Shown here: piece by piece, positions 1-5,327 of the stretch
How the letters are laid out: every line of letters begins with the position of its first letter
How positions within the stretch are numbered: position 1 is the stretch's first letter
NCBI GenBank assembly: GCA_022843885.1
Contig: JALHMU010000053.1
Location: 362 to 5,688, forward strand
DNA length: 5,327 bases
Source: Candidatus Peribacteraceae bacterium
GTDB lineage: Bacteria > Patescibacteriota > Gracilibacteria > Peribacterales > Peribacteraceae
Direction: 5' to 3'
Notes under the pieces: model-generated
The model's database searches: none
Told to the model about the DNA's origin: nothing
What the model saw: only the letters and a program-made list of their open reading frames with translations
Program-made: the position numbers and the translations under genes

Positions 1-1
1 G

Positions 2-835
2 TGGCTCATTCTCCAATATGACATCACAACGGTCGACATGACCCTCGTGCGCTTCTGGTCGCTTACAGCTGTCAGTGCCTTCATTCTGTTGTGGCAGAAG
101 AGCCGCGGCATGATGCCACTCACACCGCTCTCAATGAAAAATAAATATTTGTGGGTGTCTGTCGTACTGATGGTCTGTATCTCGCTGAGCACCTACATGT
201 CACTCCAAGGCACGCGTCCGCTTTCATACACGATTCCGATGACCGCTGCCGGTGTGATCATCAGCAGTATCGTGAACAGACGATATTGGAAATCGCTGAT
301 CGTGACATGGACACTTGTGATCGGCGGTATTTGCTTGCTCATCGCAGGAACCGTGACATGGTCCAATGAATCGATTCTTTACACATTGTTCGCCGTGTTG
401 TCGTATTCCGGATTCTCACTTGTGAGCGACAGATACAAGCGTGAAGAAAACGTTGTCGCACGCCTCGGACAATTCTTCTTTGTTCTGTCCGCACTCTGCG
501 CGATTCTCACATTACCACTCGTGTTTGTTTCAACGCTCGATACCTACCCTGCCCATGTCATCGTACAAATGATTCTATTCAGCTTGGCGCTTGTTGCACT
601 GCCATATTACGTCTTCTACTACTTCCTCACATCCGCTGCGACGGAGTTCGTACTGCGTTACTCATTCCTCGTGATCTTCACCACGATGCTTGCGCAGATC
701 GTTTTGTTTGGAACGACGCGCGCCTTTGAACCAGTTACACTTGGGGCTGCAGCGTTGGTAATGGCAGGTGCCGCGCTCCCCCAGTTCATCATGTGGAATC
801 GACAAAATATGCGACTGTTCTTGAAGCAGCTATAA
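2..835 (+). CDS. EamA/DMT-like multi-pass membrane permease, 5' end outside window
   Basis: The frame is open from base 2, and the 12 codons before the first ATG (base 38) already look like part of the protein, so the true start is upstream and this is a 3' fragment. Numbering from that ATG, about nine hydrophobic segments are visible: roughly 5-19, 37-57, 62-79, 86-106, 113-129, 144-164, 173-198, 203-225 and 231-252. EamA-type members of the drug/metabolite transporter superfamily have two five-helix repeats (ten helices, about 300 residues), so this would lack only helix 1. Supporting features are an Arg-containing helix 2 (TLVRFW), a short basic loop after the mid-protein helix (DRYKREENV), and an end of the form LFGTTRAFEPVTLGAAALVMAGAAL-like, where the family usually has a Glu after the penultimate helix; here that site reads TTR. 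It would export or import a small molecule across the inner membrane; the substrate is unknown. It ends one base from the stop of the converging gene and no terminator hairpin is visible. Confidence 0.65.
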   Translation, partial: WLILQYDITTVDMTLVRFWSLTAVSAFILLWQKSRGMMPLTPLSMKNKYLWVSVVLMVCISLSTYMSLQGTRPLSYTIPMTAAGVIISSIVNRRYWKSLIVTWTLVIGGICLLIAGTVTWSNESILYTLFAVLSYSGFSLVSDRYKREENVVARLGQFFFVLSALCAILTLPLVFVSTLDTYPAHVIVQMILFSLALVALPYYVFYYFLTSAATEFVLRYSFLVIFTTMLAQIVLFGTTRAFEPVTLGAAALVMAGAALPQFIMWNRQNMRLFLKQL

Positions 836-836
836 C

Positions 837-1895
837 TTACGCAGCGAACTTATCTTTCGATTCCTTTATTGATGCCTCTGTGCATTCCTGTGCAGTTGTA
901 AGTTTGGCATACATATGAGCTCGTTTTGGCTGCACCAAGTATGTGTTGTCACTGGCTTCTCCTGCAGCCTTACCACGTACGGCAGCATATGGACTCAGCA
1001 GTGTCCCGATTTCACGGAAACCGCGCTCCACAAAGTATTTATAACTTCGCTCATTATTTCCCAAATCGATATTCTCGTCTTTCATATTCAATAATTCGAA
1101 TGTCTTATTTCTCCACAGTAAGATGTATTCATATCCTCTATCACCCAGATCCTTACACATCTCTAGGAATACTAAATCCGCAGCACCCGGATACCGAGCA
1201 TGTTGAGTATCTACGATCGCGACTTTTTTCATCTTACGCATGAGCGGATGTTCTTCCATTTTTTTTCTGCCTGCCTCCCAATGCATACTCATTAGTGTGC
1301 GTTCGACTTCTTTCACAGACGCATCATTCTCCGTCGTACGGTTGCGCTTGGAACGAGTCGATACTTGATATGTAATCCAAGACAATGCTTCTTGGCGAGC
1401 TTGATCATCCTTTGGAGTGAGAATCTGTCCGCGATAACTGGCCAACCGACGATCTTTTCTTTCGATTTTTCCATAGCCCTGAGAAATGCGCTGCTCCATT
1501 TCTTGCTGGACGGATGGGTAGTATTTTTCCGAATCTACTGCGATCGGTGGCTTTTCAAATCTGTTCAACATACCACCTCTCTGTTTGACCATCATGCGTA
1601 CAACTTTCGACTCTTCTCCCGGATTGCCGAGTGCATCAAAAAATTCAATCGGAATAAGGTCACTCATATATGCTTCTCCAACCAAAGGAATGTCATTTAG
1701 TTCCATGCGCCGCACGTTTGTATTTTCATATAAACGTTTTCCGTACCAAGGACTCGTTCTTTCATTTATTCTTTTTTGAAGCGCAGGATCATTCAAATAT
1801 TCCTCGGTACGCGCAGAAAGTTCATCCATCGGAAAACTTGTCGACCGGTGGTCCGGTAATTGCTCGCCAGAATTGTGAGACTCAGAGGAGTTCAT
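837..1895 (-). CDS. Hypothetical protein with a degenerate GNAT-like fold and a long charged insert
   Basis: I do not recognise this 352-residue protein as a named family. Residues 1-45 are polar and probably disordered. Residues 59-91 (TNVRRMELNDIPLVGEAYMSD...) resemble the first strand and helix of GNAT N-acetyltransferases (iR.a...D...i). Residues 224-300 resemble the GNAT core: a strand VAIVDT, then RYPGAA (234-239), which fits the acetyl-CoA pyrophosphate-binding pattern Q/R-x-x-G-x-G/A, a helix, a strand YEYILLW, and NERSYKYFVERGFREIG (281-297), like the usual N..s..fYe+.GF...g element. Between these halves, residues 100-220 form a long, strongly charged and probably helical insert not typical of GNATs. 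No transmembrane segment or signal peptide is seen. The start at 1895 is the first ATG after a good promoter; Met23 is an alternative. No Shine-Dalgarno sequence precedes it. Acetyltransferase activity is only a suggestion, since the fold may be retained without catalysis. Confidence 0.6.
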   Translation of the reverse strand: MNSSESHNSGEQLPDHRSTSFPMDELSARTEEYLNDPALQKRINERTSPWYGKRLYENTNVRRMELNDIPLVGEAYMSDLIPIEFFDALGNPGEESKVVRMMVKQRGGMLNRFEKPPIAVDSEKYYPSVQQEMEQRISQGYGKIERKDRRLASYRGQILTPKDDQARQEALSWITYQVSTRSKRNRTTENDASVKEVERTLMSMHWEAGRKKMEEHPLMRKMKKVAIVDTQHARYPGAADLVFLEMCKDLGDRGYEYILLWRNKTFELLNMKDENIDLGNNERSYKYFVERGFREIGTLLSPYAAVRGKAAGEASDNTYLVQPKRAHMYAKLTTAQECTEASIKESKDKFAA

Positions 1896-1920
1896 TGACT
1901 GAGGCAGGTTGCCGTTGTGT

Positions 1921-1949
1921 ATTATGTAATATTTTCTTTACAAATTCAA
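1921..1949 (-). promoter_or_regulatory. Sigma70-like promoter for the GNAT-like gene
   Basis: Reading the minus strand, TTGAAT (1949-1944) and CATAAT (1926-1921) are separated by 17 bp, matching four of six and five of six consensus positions. The -35 hexamer overlaps the TGA stop of the upstream 113-residue gene, so the downstream gene can be transcribed independently. Transcription would start near 1914, leaving a leader of about 19 nt before the ATG at 1895. That leader (ending CCTGCCTCAGTCA) has no purine-rich ribosome-binding site. Confidence 0.55.
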
Positions 1950-2287
1950 CCATTCGGCTCACCGGTCTTTGATGAGTTTTCAGCCAGTAGTTGCTGATAT
2001 CTGGCTCTATTTACCTCAAGTTCCTGCAGAATGGCCTCACCCACGCCACTTTTTTCGATTTCGCCGGTAAGGACTTTAGGCACGATAACGCGTGTAACCG
2101 CTGCGAAGAGCTTGGAAACATCATTGGCAAAGCCAAAATCCTGCGCAATCAACCCTTTCGCGGTCGCATGTGCCTCCCACACTTCATAGAATTTCTTTTC
2201 AACTTTTCTGTTCGCAGCCTCAAACAGATCCTCATCAATTTGATGATCGTTGTGTTCAAAAGCCGAGAATGAATCAATGCTGGACAT
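1946..2287 (-). CDS. Small acidic, probably helical protein of unknown function (113 aa)
   Basis: I do not recognise this protein. It is 113 residues long, soluble-looking, and lacks a signal peptide, transmembrane segment or cysteine-metal motif. Most of it should be alpha-helical: about 18-45 (DEDLFEAANRKVEKKFYEVW...), 53-72 and 82-102 (GEAILQELEVNRARYQQLL), with a Gly/Pro-rich break near 70-82 and a polar tail. The start at 2287 is chosen because a perfect TTGACA promoter lies just upstream and no other ATG is near. No Shine-Dalgarno sequence is present. It lies 50 bp before the GNAT-like gene on the same strand, suggesting a loose transcription unit, although that gene also has its own promoter. 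It is divergent from ileS across 125 bp. The lack of clear overlap by other plausible genes and the good promoter support it being a real gene. Confidence 0.6.
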   Translation of the reverse strand: MSSIDSFSAFEHNDHQIDEDLFEAANRKVEKKFYEVWEAHATAKGLIAQDFGFANDVSKLFAAVTRVIVPKVLTGEIEKSGVGEAILQELEVNRARYQQLLAENSSKTGEPNG

Positions 2288-2297
2288 TGGGACGACT

Positions 2298-2325
2298 AGT
2301 GTAGAGAAGAAGGTTCCACTGTCAA
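2298..2325 (-). promoter_or_regulatory. Sigma70-like promoter giving a near-leaderless transcript of the 113-aa gene
   Basis: On the minus strand a perfect TTGACA (2325-2320) is followed after 16 bp by TACACT (2303-2298), four of six to TATAAT with the key T, A and T present. The ATG at 2287 begins only 11 nt past the -10 element, so transcription from the usual distance would give a leader of about 0-5 nt. The spacer AGTCGTCCCA between -10 and ATG contains no ribosome-binding sequence, consistent with leaderless or nearly leaderless translation. Confidence 0.6.
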
Positions 2326-2377
2326 TGCTCTTAGAGTAGTTTTGCAGTAGGGGTTATGGGCTTCTCCTAGCCTCATC

Positions 2378-2406
2378 TTTCATTTTCGCCCTCCCTTCTG
2401 TACCCT
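2378..2406 (+). promoter_or_regulatory. Weak candidate promoter for ileS, placed for a leaderless mRNA
   Basis: TACCCT (2401-2406) fits the minimal TAnnnT form of a -10 element and ends 6 bp before the ileS ATG, so initiation would fall on or beside the A of the start codon. TTTCAT (2378-2383), 17 bp upstream, is a poor -35 (three of six). The rest of the 125-bp divergent region (2288-2412) holds the promoter of the minus-strand gene. It has no T-box-like leader, no long hairpin and no Shine-Dalgarno sequence before ileS. This call rests on position more than on sequence match. Confidence 0.25.
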
Positions 2407-2412
2407 GACGCC

Positions 2413-5327
2413 ATGTCCGAAAAAGAGACCAAAACGGCCTTCGATCCGGTCGATCCGAAACAGTCATTTCCGGATCTTGAGCGTGGAATGTTGAAGTATT
2501 GGGATGAAGAAGATGTCTTTAAGCGCTCCATCAAACATCGTAACGACGGAGAAACCTTCAGTTTTTACGATGGTCCGCCATTTGCGACCGGACTTCCGCA
2601 CTACGGCCATCTTCTTGCAGGAACGATCAAAGATGTGATCCCGCGGTATCAAACGATGCAGGGCAAACGTGTCGATCGTCGCTTTGGGTGGGACTGTCAC
2701 GGACTCCCAGTCGAGTACGAGATCGAGAAGGAATACAACATTCAGTCGAAGAAGGACATCGAGAAGATGGGTACCGAAGCATTCAACAACCTGTGTCGTG
2801 GAGCCCTGCAGCGCTACAACAAAGAATGGCGCGATACGGTACTCCGCATGGGTCGCTGGGTGGATATGGACTGGGATTACCGCACCATGGACCCGGATTA
2901 TATGGAAAGTATCTGGTGGGTCTTTAAAACATTGTTTGAAAAAGATCTGATCTACGAAGGATACAAACCGATGCACATTTGTCCCCGTTGTGTGACTCCC
3001 CTTTCCAACTTTGAAGTCACACAGGGATATAAGGACATCACAGATCAATCGGCAATCGCAAAGTTTGCACTCATCGATCAACCAAACACCTTTGTGTTGG
3101 CATGGACGACGACTCCGTGGACACTACCAGGAAATCTTTTCCTCGCATTTGGTCCGAACGTGTCGTACGTCAAAGTGTCACATGACGGTGCGGAATATAT
3201 TGTGGCGAAGGATCGACTCGCTGACATCTTTACGGAGAAAGAACACACTGTCCTTGAGGAATGGAAAGGTGCCGGCAAGCTCAAGGGTAAGCCATATATG
3301 CCATTGTTCCCGTACTTCAAAGATCGTTACACAAACGTTGCATACAAGATCGTCGAAGCCGACTTCGTAACGACGGAAGATGGAACAGGAGTTGTGCACG
3401 TCGCACCAGGTTTCGGTGAAGATGACTTCCGCATCGGTGAACGTGAGAAAGTTCCGATGCTCCAACATGTCACGATGGAAGGAACATTCGTGAAAGAAGT
3501 GACGGATTTCGCGGGACAAGATGTGAAACCAAAAGATGATTCGATGAAAACGGATCGCAAGATTGTGGAGTGGCTTGAGAAAAGTGGAAAACTTTTTGAG
3601 TCGAAATCGTACAAACACAGTTATCCACATTGTTGGCGTTGCGACAGTCCGCTGATCAACTACGCGACAAGTTCTTGGTTTGTGCGCGTTGAGAAAATCA
3701 AAGACGACATGTTGAAAGCGAACAGCAAAACTGAATGGGTTCCGTCGCACATTCGTGACGGACGCTTCGGGAAATGGCTTGAAGGAGCCAGAGACTGGGC
3801 CATCAGCCGCGATCGTTTCTGGGGCACGCCGCTTCCTATCTGGAGAAATCAGGAAACGGGAAAAGTGGAAGTCCTCGGCTCACGTGATGAACTGATGAGC
3901 AAAGATTTGAAGCGCTTCACGAAGATTTCTGTCGTGCGTCACGGACAAAGCCAAGGCAACATCGATCAAATTTACCAAGGTATCGTTCCGGGAACGGATC
4001 TCACCGCGGAAGGAAAGAAGCAGGTGCAAGAAACGGGAAAGAAACTTGGAAATAAGAATGATCATCTTCCTCCGGTGTCATTGATCTATGCATCACCGCT
4101 CAATCGCACGCAGCAAACTGCCGAGGCGATCGCGAAAACAACCGGTGCGAAGATAGTGACCGATGAACGTATCCGTGAAGTGAGTTTCGGAGACTACGAA
4201 GGGAAACATATTAACTTCGATGATCTTGCATTCGTGAAAGAGCGCCGAGCCCATAAGATGGCGGAAAATCAGGTCGAGAGCATCTATCATTTTGAAGGCA
4301 TGGAAACATGGAACGAAGTCGAGGAACGTTGTCGTGCATTCTTGGATGAAGTTCTCACGAAGCATCGTGGTGAGCACATTGTGATCGTCACACATGCGGA
4401 TCTCGTTATGAACTTCACGCACATCTTCACGGGACTCGATAAACATAAGATCGTGCATCAGCCCTATCCGAATACTGCGGAAGCCCGAACGTTCTACTGG
4501 GATCATGAGCGCAAAACGCAGATGGATCTGCACAAAGAAACGGTCGACTCCGTGATGTGGAATGCCGAGAAGGCAAAGACGAACGTTGATCTCACACTCG
4601 TGCGCCACGGTGAGACCGATTACAACTTGCAGGGCTTGGTACAGGGCTCCAATGTCGATCTCTCACTCAATGCGACCGGCAAGAAGCAAGCCGAAGAAAC
4701 GGCCAAGAAGCTGAAAGGTCAGACCTTTGATGCCATCATCACATCCGATCTCAAGCGTGCGAAGGAAACAGCCGAGATCATTGCAAAGGAATTAGGCATG
4801 TCTGTCACGGATGAATGGATCGAACTGCGTGAACGTGATCTTGGTGATTGGACAGGCAAATCGATCGCAGATATTCGCGCACTCGTTCCCGAGCAGATGG
4901 AACACATGGGTGTCGCGTATCGCCGAGCGAATCCGCCGAACGGTGAAATGTTCTCCGCGTTCTTGGATCGCATGGGCAAGGTGCAGCAGAAATTGATGAA
5001 GTCGTACGCAGGCAAGAAAGTGCTCGTTGTTGCACACAAAGGCGTCGTCCAAGGATTCTCGACCGTTGTGAACAACTTGTCGTATGAAGAAGGAATCAAA
5101 GTAGAAGCCGATAATGCCTCTGCGATGCAGATGACGATCCAGCCCAAGATGAAGCGCATTTCCGATGTGCTCGACTGTTGGTTTGAATCCGGCGCGATGC
5201 CGTATGCACAAAGTCACTTCCCGTTTGAAAGCGGTAATGATGTGAAAAAAGGACCGGCGAATTTCCCGGCCGACTTCATTGCGGAAGGTCTCGACCAAAC
5301 ACGTGGGTGGTTTTACACACTGACCGT
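2413..5327 (+). CDS. ileS: Isoleucyl-tRNA synthetase with two inserted histidine-phosphatase domains, 3' end outside window
   Basis: This cytoplasmic class I enzyme activates isoleucine with ATP and charges tRNA-Ile. The start is the first ATG after an in-frame TAG at 2368, and SFPDLERGMLKYWDEEDVFK follows as expected near an IleRS N-terminus. Visible in order: HYGH signature (63-66), GWDCHGLPVE (92-101), zinc knuckle C190-x2-C193, CP1 editing motifs WTTTPWTLPGN (231-241) and GTGVVHVAPGFGEDDF (324-339, with the conserved acidic pair D337/D338), a second CxxC (C407, C410), and WAISRDRFWGTPLPIW (462-477). The core resumes at MKRISDVLDCWFESG (913-927) and reaches DQTRGWFYT (961-969). Wording such as ATGLPHYGHLLAGTIKD and RISDVLDCWFESG is of the eukaryote-like type 2 IleRS group. 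Between 503 and 910 sit two phosphatase domains flanking a DLHKETVD segment. The KMSKS loop, anticodon-binding domain and C-terminus are beyond the window. Without the inserts the readable part would be about 586 residues, in line with the family, so the whole protein should be about 1,400 residues (inference). Confidence 0.97.
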   Translation, partial: MSEKETKTAFDPVDPKQSFPDLERGMLKYWDEEDVFKRSIKHRNDGETFSFYDGPPFATGLPHYGHLLAGTIKDVIPRYQTMQGKRVDRRFGWDCHGLPVEYEIEKEYNIQSKKDIEKMGTEAFNNLCRGALQRYNKEWRDTVLRMGRWVDMDWDYRTMDPDYMESIWWVFKTLFEKDLIYEGYKPMHICPRCVTPLSNFEVTQGYKDITDQSAIAKFALIDQPNTFVLAWTTTPWTLPGNLFLAFGPNVSYVKVSHDGAEYIVAKDRLADIFTEKEHTVLEEWKGAGKLKGKPYMPLFPYFKDRYTNVAYKIVEADFVTTEDGTGVVHVAPGFGEDDFRIGEREKVPMLQHVTMEGTFVKEVTDFAGQDVKPKDDSMKTDRKIVEWLEKSGKLFESKSYKHSYPHCWRCDSPLINYATSSWFVRVEKIKDDMLKANSKTEWVPSHIRDGRFGKWLEGARDWAISRDRFWGTPLPIWRNQETGKVEVLGSRDELMSKDLKRFTKISVVRHGQSQGNIDQIYQGIVPGTDLTAEGKKQVQETGKKLGNKNDHLPPVSLIYASPLNRTQQTAEAIAKTTGAKIVTDERIREVSFGDYEGKHINFDDLAFVKERRAHKMAENQVESIYHFEGMETWNEVEERCRAFLDEVLTKHRGEHIVIVTHADLVMNFTHIFTGLDKHKIVHQPYPNTAEARTFYWDHERKTQMDLHKETVDSVMWNAEKAKTNVDLTLVRHGETDYNLQGLVQGSNVDLSLNATGKKQAEETAKKLKGQTFDAIITSDLKRAKETAEIIAKELGMSVTDEWIELRERDLGDWTGKSIADIRALVPEQMEHMGVAYRRANPPNGEMFSAFLDRMGKVQQKLMKSYAGKKVLVVAHKGVVQGFSTVVNNLSYEEGIKVEADNASAMQMTIQPKMKRISDVLDCWFESGAMPYAQSHFPFESGNDVKKGPANFPADFIAEGLDQTRGWFYTLT
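3919..4512 (+). other. Histidine-phosphatase domain 1 (HP1) inserted in IleRS, residues ~503-700
   Basis: The domain begins with the strand and phospho-accepting loop ISVVRHGQSQGN (R509, H510). It continues with DLTAEGKKQ, the second arginine in YASPLNRTQQTAEAIA (R565), the acidic residue in IREVSFGDYEGK (E589), and the second histidine in IVIVTHADLVMNF (H661). It closes with a strand ending in FYWDHE. This is the order and spacing of branch-1 histidine phosphatases (GpmB, CobC, SixA relatives), at about 200 residues, so the domain looks complete and catalytically competent. The substrate cannot be told from the motifs. RHGQS in place of the common RHGET, and a charged stretch around 599-625, set it apart from the second domain. 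Confidence 0.92.
4525..4548 (+). other. IleRS DLHRxxVD-like segment isolated between the two phosphatase domains
   Basis: Residues 705-712 read DLHKETVD. In ordinary IleRS the WGTP motif is followed by a GS..EL stretch, then a segment like D(L/P)HRxxVD, then a (M/L)+RI.eV.D.W(F/Y)(E/D)SG strand. Here GSRDEL occurs at 489-494, before HP1, and MKRISDVLDCWFESG at 913-927, after HP2, so this octapeptide fills the expected middle position. I infer that it is the original synthetase segment left between two insertions, although a chance match in a linker cannot be excluded. Confidence 0.65.
4582..5142 (+). other. Histidine-phosphatase domain 2 (HP2) inserted in IleRS, residues ~724-910
   Basis: The domain opens with VDLTLVRHGETDYN (R731, H732, E734) and continues with DLSLNATGKKQ, the second arginine in TSDLKRAKETAEIIA (R782), the acidic residue in LRERDLGDWTGK (E807), PPNGEMFSAFLDRM, and the second histidine in VLVVAHKGVVQGF (H875). 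A final strand (NASAMQMTI) leads straight back into the synthetase core. All catalytic positions of branch-1 histidine phosphatases are present, and the RHGET, GEM and AHKG forms are closer than HP1 to typical GpmB/CobC-type enzymes. HP1 and HP2 align through most of their length but differ clearly, so they are not a recent duplication. HP2 occupies the place where some IleRS proteins have a short cysteine-rich (CxCGG-like) turn. Confidence 0.93.

Noticed and set aside
1946..1948. Alternative genetic code with TGA read as Gly (as in Gracilibacteria/Absconditabacteria)
   Set aside because: The 113-aa gene ends at TGA and reading through adds only a few codons, and the 971 ileS codons contain no in-frame TGA at glycine sites.
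926..1972. Plus-strand open frames of 64-111 aa opposite the GNAT-like gene
   Set aside because: Short, unlike any family I know, antisense to a longer frame that has its own good promoter.
2288..2412. T-box or other tRNA-sensing leader upstream of ileS
   Set aside because: The divergent gap is only 125 bp, already holds the opposite-strand promoter, and shows no T-box consensus, specifier stem or terminator hairpin. The short GGCT/AGCC inverted repeat near 2359-2372 is too weak.
2464..3750. Long minus-strand open frames (205 aa at 2464-3081 and 190 aa at 3178-3750) opposite ileS
   Set aside because: They lie antisense to a clearly coding IleRS, have no family resemblance, and have Phe/His/Val-rich compositions typical of reversed codons of a real gene.
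3919..5142. The two phosphatase domains as a recent tandem duplication or an inserted mobile element
   Set aside because: HP1 and HP2 differ along their length, no direct or inverted terminal repeats are visible at their borders, the frame is preserved, and codon use looks like that of the rest of ileS.
4093..5298. Minus-strand open frames of 171, 146 and 168 aa opposite the phosphatase domains
   Set aside because: They are antisense shadows of the catalytically complete HP1 and HP2 coding sequence; they overlap one another in different frames and show no recognisable domain.

Overview
This 5.3 kb window carries four protein genes and no RNA gene, mobile element or CRISPR array that I can see. 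TGA and TAA are both used as stops. The 971 readable codons of the large gene contain no in-frame TGA, so the standard bacterial code applies. The organism is a bacterium. An eukaryote-like (type 2) isoleucyl-tRNA synthetase with domain insertions, no recognisable Shine-Dalgarno sequences, promoters set very close to start codons, and poorly recognisable neighbouring proteins all fit a Candidate Phyla Radiation (Patescibacteria) or other deep, uncultured lineage. That placement is an inference.

Layout: (1) 2-835, plus strand: the 3' part of a multi-pass membrane protein resembling EamA/DMT-family permeases; its start lies before the window. (2) 837-1895, minus strand: a 352-residue protein with a faint GNAT (N-acetyltransferase-like) fold signature interrupted by a long charged insert. 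It converges on gene 1 with a single base between the stop codons. (3) 1946-2287, minus strand: a small, probably helical protein of unknown function, in the same direction as gene 2. Each of these two minus-strand genes has its own sigma70-like promoter. (4) 2413 to the window end, plus strand: ileS, divergent from gene 3 and cut off before the KMSKS loop.

The main finding is in ileS. The class I synthetase core is well preserved: HYGH signature, GWDCHG, CP1 editing motifs, two CxxC zinc knuckles, the WAISR..WGTP motif and the DCWFESG and DQTRGWFYT motifs. Between the WGTP motif and DCWFESG the protein carries two complete histidine-phosphatase (phosphoglycerate-mutase-like) domains, each with an apparently intact catalytic set (RHG, R, E, H). 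They do not form one contiguous tandem insert. A short segment that looks like the normal DLHRxxVD segment of IleRS lies between them, so the synthetase appears to be interrupted at two nearby sites, one on each side of this segment. A tRNA-charging enzyme with two built-in phosphatase domains suggests a link between isoleucylation and phosphate or nucleotide chemistry, but the substrate cannot be read from the sequence.
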